40,892 bases of DNA from an uncultured Bacillota bacterium (lineage in GTDB: Bacteria > Bacillota > Dehalobacteriia > UBA4068 > UBA4997). The stretch's first letter is position 1. Each line of letters opens with the position of its first letter. The position numbers were made by a program, and so were the translations under genes. Shown in pieces: positions 1 through 6,437 of the stretch. Location: the NCBI GenBank assembly GCA_948907985.1, contig CAQWMM010000016.1, forward strand, positions 1 through 40,892, in the 5' to 3' direction. Below the pieces are notes generated by a model. The model was given only the letters and a program-made list of their open reading frames with translations, did no database searches and was not told where the DNA came from.

Positions 1-1
1 G

Positions 2-448
2 GCTTATAATAAGGATTTGCAGGAGGACAAAGAGGCGCTTTTTGATACGGTGGATACCGTGAAAAAGTCTTTGCTGGTGTTTGCGCCCATGCTGGCTACC
101 ATGCGGGTTAATCGGGAGCTGATGCACGCGCGGGCCAAAGGCGGCTTTATTAACGCCACCGACGCGGCTGATTATCTGGCAGCGCACGGCGTGCCATTTC
201 GGGAGGCGCACAGCATTATTGGCCAACTTGTGAAGTATGCTGAAGACCGGGGCGTAGGCCTGGAAGATCTGCCTCTGGCCGAAATTCAGCAGTTTTCCGA
301 AGTGTTTAAGGCAGATATTTACGATTATATTGCTATTGATAAATGTGTGGCGGCGCGTTGTACGCCGGGCGGCCCGGCCTTGCCAGCGGTGGAGGCCGCT
401 CTGCACCAGGCGGAGGATTGGCTGAACAGCCAAAAGAACAATAGCTGA
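2..448 (+). CDS. argH: Argininosuccinate lyase, C-terminal part (partial at window edge)
   Basis: The reading frame is open from base 2 and gives about 148 residues, the C-terminal third of a protein that is usually about 460 residues. Argininosuccinate lyase splits argininosuccinate into arginine and fumarate, the last step of arginine synthesis, as a cytoplasmic homotetramer. The visible frame begins with AYNKDLQEDKEALFDT, which matches the conserved segment after the catalytic signature loop of the ASL/fumarase family. The helical tail with GGFINATDAADYLAAHGVPF and FREAHSIIGQLV is typical of ArgH. The catalytic signature itself lies outside the window. The stop TGA shares one base with the ATG of the downstream LysR gene, so the two are probably cotranscribed. 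The identification rests on family recognition and is secure. Confidence 0.93.
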   Translation, partial: AYNKDLQEDKEALFDTVDTVKKSLLVFAPMLATMRVNRELMHARAKGGFINATDAADYLAAHGVPFREAHSIIGQLVKYAEDRGVGLEDLPLAEIQQFSEVFKADIYDYIAIDKCVAARCTPGGPALPAVEAALHQAEDWLNSQKNNS

Positions 449-1344
449 TGATTGAGGTTAAACAACTGGAATATTTTGTGGTGTGTGCGGACTGCAAAAG
501 TTTTAGTCAGGCTGCGGAGATTTTATATACCACGCAACCCAACGTCAGCCGTATTATCAGGCAGTTGGAGGAGCAGTTGGGGATTGAGCTTTTTGTGCGC
601 CAGGCGCGTGGCATTGCTCTTTCGGATTCCGGCAAGCAAATTTATCAGTACGCTGTTAACATTCTGAACAATGCCCGCCTGCTTTCTTCGGTGTTAAACC
701 GGCGGGAGGAGCGCCAGCTGGCGATTGCCTCGCTGCCCAGCAATCTGATTGCCAATTTGTTGAGCCAGTGGTATAACGATCGCCGGCAGGATGAAATTTT
801 TTGCGCCTATTGGGAAGGGCATATGGAAGACGTAGTGCGTTATGTGGAAAGCCACCAGGCCGAAGTTGGTTTTGTGTCGGTGCATACGCGCCAGCTGCCG
901 GCCTTTCAGCATTTACTGGCGCAAAAAAAACTGTTGTTTCATAAATTGATTTGCACCAATTTAGCTTTGGTTGTTGGCCGTCAAAATGCTAAAGTTTCCC
1001 CCAAAAATACCCTGGATGAAGATTCTCTGGCGCATTTGGGGCTGATCAGTTACCAGGGGGATAATTTTGCTTTGGACTCGGAATACGCCAAACGCTATCG
1101 GGTGCTGACAAACAGCGAGCATATGTTGATTACGCTGCTGCGTAATACCGATTTGGCCAGCATTACGACGGGGCTTGGTTTGCACACCCCGGATTCTGTG
1201 GCTAACTATCTGGAAATTCCCTTTGGCGAGCAAGAAAACTGTGTTTATTATGGCTACATTAAAAGAAAACAGAACGAACTTTCCGCCGAGGCGGCAGATT
1301 TTATTGACTTATTAAGCGAGCATATCCTTAAACAAAAGAGTTGA
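448..1344 (+). CDS. LysR-family transcriptional regulator
   Basis: This 298-residue protein has the usual LysR length. An N-terminal winged helix-turn-helix spans about residues 3-62 (MIEVKQLEYFVVCADCKSF, then AAEILYTTQPNVSRIIRQLE), followed by a linker helix and a periplasmic-binding-like effector domain from about residue 90 to the end. LysR proteins are usually tetrameric DNA-binding regulators that respond to a small metabolite. The effector cannot be read from the sequence. The ATG overlaps the argH stop by one base, so translation is probably coupled. LysR regulators often control a divergent neighbour, but here the gene sits head-to-tail behind argH, so its targets are unknown. The family call is secure and the specificity is not known. 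Confidence 0.92.
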   Translation: MIEVKQLEYFVVCADCKSFSQAAEILYTTQPNVSRIIRQLEEQLGIELFVRQARGIALSDSGKQIYQYAVNILNNARLLSSVLNRREERQLAIASLPSNLIANLLSQWYNDRRQDEIFCAYWEGHMEDVVRYVESHQAEVGFVSVHTRQLPAFQHLLAQKKLLFHKLICTNLALVVGRQNAKVSPKNTLDEDSLAHLGLISYQGDNFALDSEYAKRYRVLTNSEHMLITLLRNTDLASITTGLGLHTPDSVANYLEIPFGEQENCVYYGYIKRKQNELSAEAADFIDLLSEHILKQKS

Positions 1345-1370
1345 TAATAAAATAAAGAGGTGTGTCTATA

Positions 1371-2192
1371 ATGCAGAATTTTTCTGAAATCATTTCCGGG
1401 CAGGAATTAGCGGTTTCAGCCGGCGTTTCACCTGTTGATGATTTGGCTGTGGATCTGGATGCTAAATCGACTGGAGTATGCCCGGTCTGCGGCGGCAGCG
1501 GTTTTATTCTGCGCATGGACGGTCAGGCCGAGGTGTGCCGTTGTTACGCGCAACGCCGTTTTCAACAGGCTTGTCGGGCGGCGCGTTTGCAGCCGGCGTT
1601 GCAGCGAATGACTTTTGCCAACTTCGATTTGGCCAATTATCCGGGCAATATAAGCGTGCCGGAGGCTAAAGGACGCACCTGTTATCAGCTGGCGCAGACG
1701 GCTTTGGGCAAAACCCGGGACTGCTGCGCGGCGGTGATTGCCGGGCAAAACCCGCGCGGCCTGTTGTTGGTTGGGCAAGTGGGCAGCGGGAAAACTCATT
1801 TGGCGGCGGCGGCGGCTAACTATTTGCTATACTGCCGCCAGCGGGTGCTGTTTCTGGTGGTGCCGGATTTTTTGGACGAGCTGCGCGGGGCTTTCAACGG
1901 CGCGGAGGATCAAGTCCGCCGCTTGCAGGAGCAGGCCAAAAGGGTTAAGGTGCTGATTTTGGATGATTTGGGCAGCCATAATTTTTCGGATTGGACGCGG
2001 GGGGTTTTGTTCAGTATTTTAAATTATCGCATGAACGAATGTTTAACGACCATATCCACCACCAACCTAGATATTGCCAGTTTGCAGGAATATCTCGGCG
2101 TGCGCTCAATATCCCGTTTACTTAGTCTGTGCGAGCCCTGCCTGCTGGCCAGTGATCGGGATATTCGCCTGAAAGGCCTGGAAAAACAATAA
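1371..2192 (+). CDS. DnaC/DnaI-like AAA+ ATPase (possible helicase loader)
   Basis: The protein has 273 residues from ATG 1371. A GTG at 1362 in the same frame is less likely because the AGAGG ribosome site (1356-1360) is well spaced only for the ATG. A putative metal-binding knuckle comes first, with C37, C40, C56 and C58 (CPVCGGSGF and CRCY). The ATPase core follows, with Walker A GQVGSGKT near residues 136-143 and Walker B LILDDLGS near 195. These features match the DnaC/DnaI/IstB branch of AAA+ proteins, which load replicative helicases or assist transposases. No transposase or replication gene is nearby, so this is more likely a chromosomal DnaI-like or housekeeping paralogue than an IstB. 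Which helicase or partner it serves cannot be told from the sequence. Confidence 0.8.
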   Translation: MQNFSEIISGQELAVSAGVSPVDDLAVDLDAKSTGVCPVCGGSGFILRMDGQAEVCRCYAQRRFQQACRAARLQPALQRMTFANFDLANYPGNISVPEAKGRTCYQLAQTALGKTRDCCAAVIAGQNPRGLLLVGQVGSGKTHLAAAAANYLLYCRQRVLFLVVPDFLDELRGAFNGAEDQVRRLQEQAKRVKVLILDDLGSHNFSDWTRGVLFSILNYRMNECLTTISTTNLDIASLQEYLGVRSISRLLSLCEPCLLASDRDIRLKGLEKQ

Positions 2193-2205
2193 GGAGAAAC
2201 GCTTT

Positions 2206-2898
2206 ATGCTGTTGATTTTTGATTTGGACGATACCTTGATTTACACTCATCAGATTTTCGTTGAACTGACCGAGGAATTTTTGCAGCAAATGGCCGCTTT
2301 GGGGTTGGCCGACGAAAATATTTATTATACCCTGGACGCTTTTGACCGCGAGGCGGTGGAGCAGGCCGACGCTTATGTTCCCTGGGCCTTTCCACAGGCG
2401 ATGCGCAAAACCTATGCCTTTTACTGCGAAAAATATTTTCAGCCGTTTGATGAAGAGCAGGCAGCGTCTTTTGAGAATTTGGGCAACAGCTTTCGCGAGG
2501 CGGACTATCCCCTGGTGGACGGCGCTAAAACGCTGCTGGATATATTGGCCGAGGCCGGGCATTATTTGGTGCTGTTGACGCAGGGAGGTTATGACGAGCA
2601 AAAATACAAGGTGGAACAGCACCACTTAAATGAATATTTTCAGGAGATTATTGTGGTGGATAAAAAAACGCCCGAGGTCTACCAAAATATAATGCAGCGG
2701 CATGAGTTTGCGCCCGCCCAAACCTGGGTAATCGGTAACAGCCTGAAGAGCGAGATTGCGCCGGCGCTGGCGGTGCGGGCTAATCCTGTTTGGGTTAAGG
2801 TTTGTGAGGGCTGGGATTTTGAAAATGTTGCGCTGAATCAGAAAGTGCCGGAAGTCAGCCGGCTTATTGATATTTTGCCAATCCTGTCCCAGGTTTAA
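2206..2898 (+). CDS. HAD-superfamily hydrolase
   Basis: This 230-residue protein starts with the motif I DLDDT (nucleophile D6 and acid/base D8 in MLLIFDLDDTLIYT). It has a helical cap region at about residues 15-100, a motif II LLTQGGYDE near residue 122, a lysine-containing region VVDKKTPEVYQ, and a motif III/IV-like segment WVIGNSLKSEIAPA. It is therefore a small soluble phosphatase of the haloacid dehalogenase superfamily, resembling the phosphoglycolate-phosphatase/YjjG type. The substrate cannot be predicted. The ribosome site AAGGAG at 2191-2196 overlaps the last bases of the upstream AAA+ gene, so the two genes are likely cotranscribed. The superfamily is certain and the exact activity is unknown. 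Confidence 0.88.
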   Translation: MLLIFDLDDTLIYTHQIFVELTEEFLQQMAALGLADENIYYTLDAFDREAVEQADAYVPWAFPQAMRKTYAFYCEKYFQPFDEEQAASFENLGNSFREADYPLVDGAKTLLDILAEAGHYLVLLTQGGYDEQKYKVEQHHLNEYFQEIIVVDKKTPEVYQNIMQRHEFAPAQTWVIGNSLKSEIAPALAVRANPVWVKVCEGWDFENVALNQKVPEVSRLIDILPILSQV

Positions 2899-2937
2899 GC
2901 TATATCGGAAATACAGGTTAGGGGAGAGTGAGTTATC

Positions 2938-3762
2938 TTGAATAATCAGGCATTACGCGCCGCACTGTTGCAATTCGACGTTCGCCCCGGCGAGGTTCAG
3001 CATAACGAGGCGGTGGTTTCCGCCCTGTTGGATGAGTGCGCGGCCTGCGGTGCTCAGCTGGCGGTGCTGCCGGAGCTTTGGAACGTGGGCTATGACTTGA
3101 CGCACCTGCCGCAGCTGGCCCAGAATTTGCGTCAGGGCAGCAGCGCCCAGTTGTTAATGCGCAAGGCCCGGGAACATGGAATGTATATTTTTGGCGGCAC
3201 GATTGCCGAGCAAAAAGGCGGCAGTTTTTTTAATACAGCGCTGGTGATTGACGATAGGGGAGAAATCATCTATAAATATCGTAAGCTGCATCTTTTCCCT
3301 AATGGTTTGAAAGAGCCGGATTATTTTAAGCCGGGCGACGAATGGGGCCTGGTGGAAACCCCCTGGGGGCTTTTTGGCCTGGCAGTTTGTTATGATCTGC
3401 GTTTCCCGGCTGCTATTCAGAATTTAGCCCTGCGCGGCGCTAACACGCTGATTGTCCCGGCGCAATGGCCCACCGTAAGAGCAAAACACTGGCTGCTGTT
3501 AAATCAGGCCCGGGCCGTTGACCACCAGATTTTTGTATTGGCCTGCAATCGAACCGGCCATGACCACAGCGGCAAATATCCCGGCTGGTCGGTGGCGGTG
3601 GACCCGCTTGGCGAACTGATTTGCGGCGGCGAGGAGGCGGTAGCGCCGGGGATCTTGCTGGCGGATTTGGATTATTCAGTTTTGCCCAAAATACGGGCGT
3701 CTATTCCGGTTTATGATGACCGTCTGCGTATTTTGGATGAAATTGACGACAGTCAGTTATAA
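2938..3762 (+). CDS. Carbon-nitrogen hydrolase (nitrilase superfamily, omega-amidase/Nit-like)
   Basis: This is a 274-residue cytoplasmic amidohydrolase. The Glu-Lys-Cys triad of the nitrilase superfamily is visible: E46 in LPELW, K116 in YRKLHLF and C151 in AVCYDLRFP. The length, together with the YDLRFP context around the cysteine, fits the Nit2/omega-amidase or MtnU-like branch, which hydrolyses small omega-amides such as 2-oxoglutaramate. That sub-assignment is inference. The start is TTG at 2938, preceded by the purine-rich site AGGGGAGAG at 2920-2928, and there is no ATG near the expected N-terminus. It is the last gene before the nusA-operon promoter. Confidence 0.88.
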   Translation: MNNQALRAALLQFDVRPGEVQHNEAVVSALLDECAACGAQLAVLPELWNVGYDLTHLPQLAQNLRQGSSAQLLMRKAREHGMYIFGGTIAEQKGGSFFNTALVIDDRGEIIYKYRKLHLFPNGLKEPDYFKPGDEWGLVETPWGLFGLAVCYDLRFPAAIQNLALRGANTLIVPAQWPTVRAKHWLLLNQARAVDHQIFVLACNRTGHDHSGKYPGWSVAVDPLGELICGGEEAVAPGILLADLDYSVLPKIRASIPVYDDRLRILDEIDDSQL

Positions 3763-3851
3763 TTTTTTCAAGCGGCGGCGTTTGTTGAACTTGTAATTTG
3801 TTTTTGGCAGGTATTTTTTATGCAAAATATACAAAAAATTGCAAAAAGGGC

Positions 3852-3880
3852 TTGACAAATTCCGCCGTACCTGCTATATT
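3852..3880 (+). promoter_or_regulatory. Strong sigma-70-type promoter of the rimP-nusA-infB operon
   Basis: A perfect -35 box TTGACA (3852-3857) is separated by 17 bases from a TATATT -10 box (3875-3880). Transcription would start near 3887. It lies about 90 bases upstream of rimP and is the only convincing promoter between the amidase gene and rimP. Confidence 0.8.
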
Positions 3881-3905
3881 ATAACAAGGAACTCAGTTAG
3901 CTTGT

Positions 3906-3938
3906 AGTAGTGTACCGGTATGGTATACTATTTTTTTT
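3906..3938 (+). terminator. Terminator-like hairpin in the leader of the nusA operon (candidate attenuator)
   Basis: The arms 3908-3916 and 3922-3930 form nine pairs with one G-U, around the five-base loop GGTAT, and eight T residues follow (3931-3938). This is the layout of an intrinsic terminator. It sits about 25 bases after the expected transcription start and about 30 bases before rimP, so it would stop transcripts before any gene of the operon. The stem is only moderately GC-rich, which suits partial, factor-modulated termination. Confidence 0.7.
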
Positions 3939-3969
3939 GGCTTGATAAATTATAATACGAGGTGGCAAA

Positions 3970-4437
3970 ATGGCAAACGCTATTGAAACCAGGGTTATGG
4001 CTTTGGCCGAGCCTTTGTGTAATCAGGAGGGCGCGGAACTGGTGGCGGTGGAGTGGCAAAAAGCCGGCCGCGACTGGACGCTGCGTTTATATATTGACTG
4101 TGAGGATGGGGTTGGGCACGAGCTTTGCGCCAACGTCAGCCGGGCTGTTGGCGCGGCTTTGGACGAGGAGGATTTTATTGAGCCTTCCTATAATTTGGAG
4201 GTCAGTTCGCCCGGTTTGGAACGCCCGTTGATTAAACCGGCGGATTTTCAGCGTTTCGCCGGCGAGGATGTCAGCGTTAAGCTGTTTGCCGCCAAAGACG
4301 GGCAAAAACAGTTTTATGGCCGCTTGGAGGGGTATAGTGAGCCGGATGGCGTGGCCCTGCGGGAAGAAAATACTGATAGACGGCTGGTTTTTGCAATAGA
4401 TGAAATTGCCAAAGCGCATTTGGTATTTAAGTTTTAA
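3970..4437 (+). CDS. rimP: Ribosome maturation factor RimP
   Basis: This 155-residue protein is needed for maturation of the 30S ribosomal subunit. The N-terminal alpha/beta domain includes LRLYIDCEDGVGHELCANVS and the family hallmark SSPGLERPLIKPADF (near residue 80), followed by a C-terminal SH3-like barrel (VSVKLFAAKDGQKQFYGRLEGY). The ATG at 3970 is preceded by GAGGTGG (3959-3965). RimP is the classic first gene of the nusA operon (ylxS in Bacillus). Here it is the first gene after the strong promoter and the attenuator-like hairpin. The length and motifs leave no real alternative. Confidence 0.95.
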   Translation: MANAIETRVMALAEPLCNQEGAELVAVEWQKAGRDWTLRLYIDCEDGVGHELCANVSRAVGAALDEEDFIEPSYNLEVSSPGLERPLIKPADFQRFAGEDVSVKLFAAKDGQKQFYGRLEGYSEPDGVALREENTDRRLVFAIDEIAKAHLVFKF

Positions 4438-4490
4438 AGTAGCTTTGTACTTAAACTTTGTGAAAAATATAGAAAATATGAGGTGAAAAA

Positions 4491-5729
4491 ATGGCAGGGG
4501 AGTATGTCAACAAGGAATTTCTGGATGCTCTGGCAGAATTGGAACAGACCAAGGGTATAAAGATGGATGTTCTGCTGGAGGCCTTGGAAGACGCTTTAAT
4601 TTCTGCGTATAAAAAGAACTATGGTTCTTCGCAGAATGTACGCGTTGAGATAAACCGCGAAGACGGGGATATTCATGTTTACTATCGCAAGGAAGTTGTT
4701 GCCGAGGTTGAAAACGATAAGATCGAAATGTCTTTGGCCGAGGCGCAAACCTATGATCCGGAGTTTGAAATTGGCGATATGTTTGAATCCGAGGTTACGC
4801 CGCGTTCTTTTGGCCGTATTGCCGCCCAGACCGCCAAGCAGGTGATTGTGCAGCGGATTCGCGAGGCGGAACGCAACGTTATTTACGACGCTTATGCCAA
4901 AGCCGAGGGCGAAATTGTGCGCGGTTCTATTGTGCGTATTGAAGGGCGCAATGTGATTGTGGATATTGGCAAAACGGAGGCAATTTTAACCCCGGCGGAT
5001 CAAATTCCTAACGAGCGCTATGTAATAGGCGATCCGATTAAAGTTTATGTTGAGGAGGTTCGCAAAGGCAACCGCGGCACATACATTGTCATTAGCCGTA
5101 CGCATCCCGGCCTGCTTAGCCGTTTGATGGAGCAGGAGGTGCCGGAAATTTTTGACGGTGTGGTGGAGATTAAAGCGGTGGTTCGCGATCCTGGCAGCCG
5201 CGCCAAGGTGGCGGTAGTCAGCCATGATGAAGATGTGGACGCTATGGGTGCCTGCGTTGGCGCAAGAGGTATGCGGGTTCAGAATATCGTTGAGGAACTC
5301 TCCGGCGAGAAAGTGGAAATTGTTGGTTGGTCTGATAATTTGGCGCAGTTTATCAGCAACGCTATTGGGCCGGCCAAGGCTTTGCAGGTATCGGTTGATG
5401 AAGAGAACCGCACGGCCCGTGTTTTGGTAGCGGATAATCAGCTTTCGCTGGCGATTGGCCGACGGGGGCAAAACGCCCGCCTGGCGGTGCGCCTGACAGC
5501 CTGCAAAATTGATATTGAAAGTCTTTCGCAGCAAGAGGTTCGTTTGGCCCAGCAGGAAAATGAAGAAAAAATGCAGAAAGCCGAACAAGCTGCTGATAAC
5601 ACTGAAAAAAATATAGCAAACAACCCAGAACAAGTTGCAGCGAAAAAAATTACAGAAAGCAGCAATGACAACATTACTAAAGATAATATAAAAGAAAATG
5701 ATGAAAAATCAACAGATACAGGGGAATAA
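4491..5729 (+). CDS. nusA: Transcription termination/antitermination protein NusA
   Basis: This 412-residue protein binds RNA polymerase and nascent RNA and modulates pausing, intrinsic termination and antitermination. In order, it has the N-terminal polymerase-binding domain (about 1-125, starting EFLDALAELEQTKGI), an S1 domain (about 130-200, GEIVRGSIVRIEGRNVIVDIG), and KH1 and KH2 (about 200-345, with the GARGMRVQNIVEEL and IGRRGQNARLAVRLT loops). The last 65 or so residues are a low-complexity tail rich in Q, E, K and N, in place of the acidic repeats of proteobacterial NusA. It shares a 32-base overlap with ylxR. Given the hairpin in its own leader, it may control its own operon. Confidence 0.96.
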   Translation: MAGEYVNKEFLDALAELEQTKGIKMDVLLEALEDALISAYKKNYGSSQNVRVEINREDGDIHVYYRKEVVAEVENDKIEMSLAEAQTYDPEFEIGDMFESEVTPRSFGRIAAQTAKQVIVQRIREAERNVIYDAYAKAEGEIVRGSIVRIEGRNVIVDIGKTEAILTPADQIPNERYVIGDPIKVYVEEVRKGNRGTYIVISRTHPGLLSRLMEQEVPEIFDGVVEIKAVVRDPGSRAKVAVVSHDEDVDAMGACVGARGMRVQNIVEELSGEKVEIVGWSDNLAQFISNAIGPAKALQVSVDEENRTARVLVADNQLSLAIGRRGQNARLAVRLTACKIDIESLSQQEVRLAQQENEEKMQKAEQAADNTEKNIANNPEQVAAKKITESSNDNITKDNIKENDEKSTDTGE

Positions 5730-5982
5730 AAAGAAACCGCAGCGTACCTGCATAGCCTGCCGTAATATGCGTGATAAACAGGAGCTTTGCCGCATAGTGC
5801 GCACGCCGGCTGGCGAGGTAGTGCTTGACCATTCCGGGCGTATGGCCGGGCGTGGCGCCTACCTTTGCCGCAGCGCCGCCTGTTTGCAAAAGGCTTTGAA
5901 AAGCCGGGCGCTGGAGCGGGCGCTTAAACAGCCGTTGAGCGATGAGTTGAAAACTAAATTGCAGGAGGAGTTGAACCAATAG
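5698..5982 (+). CDS. rnpM: YlxR/RnpM family RNA-binding protein (DUF448)
   Basis: This 94-residue basic protein has the family fingerprint RTCIACRNM, then ELCRIVRTPAG, then GRMAGRGAYLC, giving a compact RNA-binding fold. The family member in Bacillus has been described as an RNase P modulator (RnpM, formerly YlxR). The gene always sits between nusA and ylxQ/infB, as here. The start is ATG 5698 or the adjacent ATG 5701, both inside the nusA coding region (32-base overlap). No clear Shine-Dalgarno sequence is visible, so translational coupling to nusA is likely. Confidence 0.92.
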   Translation: MMKNQQIQGNKKKPQRTCIACRNMRDKQELCRIVRTPAGEVVLDHSGRMAGRGAYLCRSAACLQKALKSRALERALKQPLSDELKTKLQEELNQ

Positions 5983-5983
5983 G

Positions 5984-6370
5984 ATGGAGCTTGCAATAAA
6001 AAAGGCCGAACAGGGCGTTTATACGCTTTTGGGCTTCGCGCAGAAATCCGGCGGTTTGTTCAGCGGCAGTGATATGGTTGGTCAGGCTCTGGCTAAGGGC
6101 CAGGTTCGTTTGGTTATACTGGCTGATGATTTGAGCGAAAACTCTGCCGGGCATTTTTGGCAGCGCTGGCAAAAATTACCGGAAAGCAGCCGTATGTTGG
6201 TTAAAATCTGGCGTTTTGGCTGTAAACAGCAGCTGGGGCAGGCCATCGGCAAGCCGGAGCGCGGTATTTTAGCGCTGGGAAATGAAAATTTTTGCCGGGG
6301 CCTAAACGATAAGCTAAAAATATTACAGCTGGCAGAGCCGGCGCTTGCCCAGATTGTTAATATGTTATAA
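5984..6370 (+). CDS. L7Ae-family RNA-binding protein (YlxQ-like)
   Basis: This 128-residue protein of the L7Ae/L30e/S12e/Gadd45 superfamily corresponds to YlxQ. Its core reads LGFAQKSGGLFSGSDMV, then KGQVRLVILADDLSENSAGHF. Relatives bind kink-turn RNA, but the cellular RNA for this member is not known. It starts one base after the ylxR stop, with AGGAGGAG upstream (about 5963-5970) within ylxR. At about 25 residues longer than a typical YlxQ, it carries a small extra C-terminal segment. Confidence 0.87.
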   Translation: MELAIKKAEQGVYTLLGFAQKSGGLFSGSDMVGQALAKGQVRLVILADDLSENSAGHFWQRWQKLPESSRMLVKIWRFGCKQQLGQAIGKPERGILALGNENFCRGLNDKLKILQLAEPALAQIVNML

Positions 6371-6437
6371 ATTATGATAATATATAAAGTTAAGGACTGA
6401 CAAAAGAGTTTTTTTGGTTCTTGAAGGAGTGGTTTGA

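Noticed and set aside
1371..2192. IstB transposition helper as part of an insertion sequence
   Set aside because: No IstA transposase, terminal inverted repeats or target duplication was seen around the gene.
4986..5633. A 215-codon minus-strand ORF opposite nusA
   Set aside because: It lies fully inside nusA, is a shadow frame, and has no promoter or recognisable domain.
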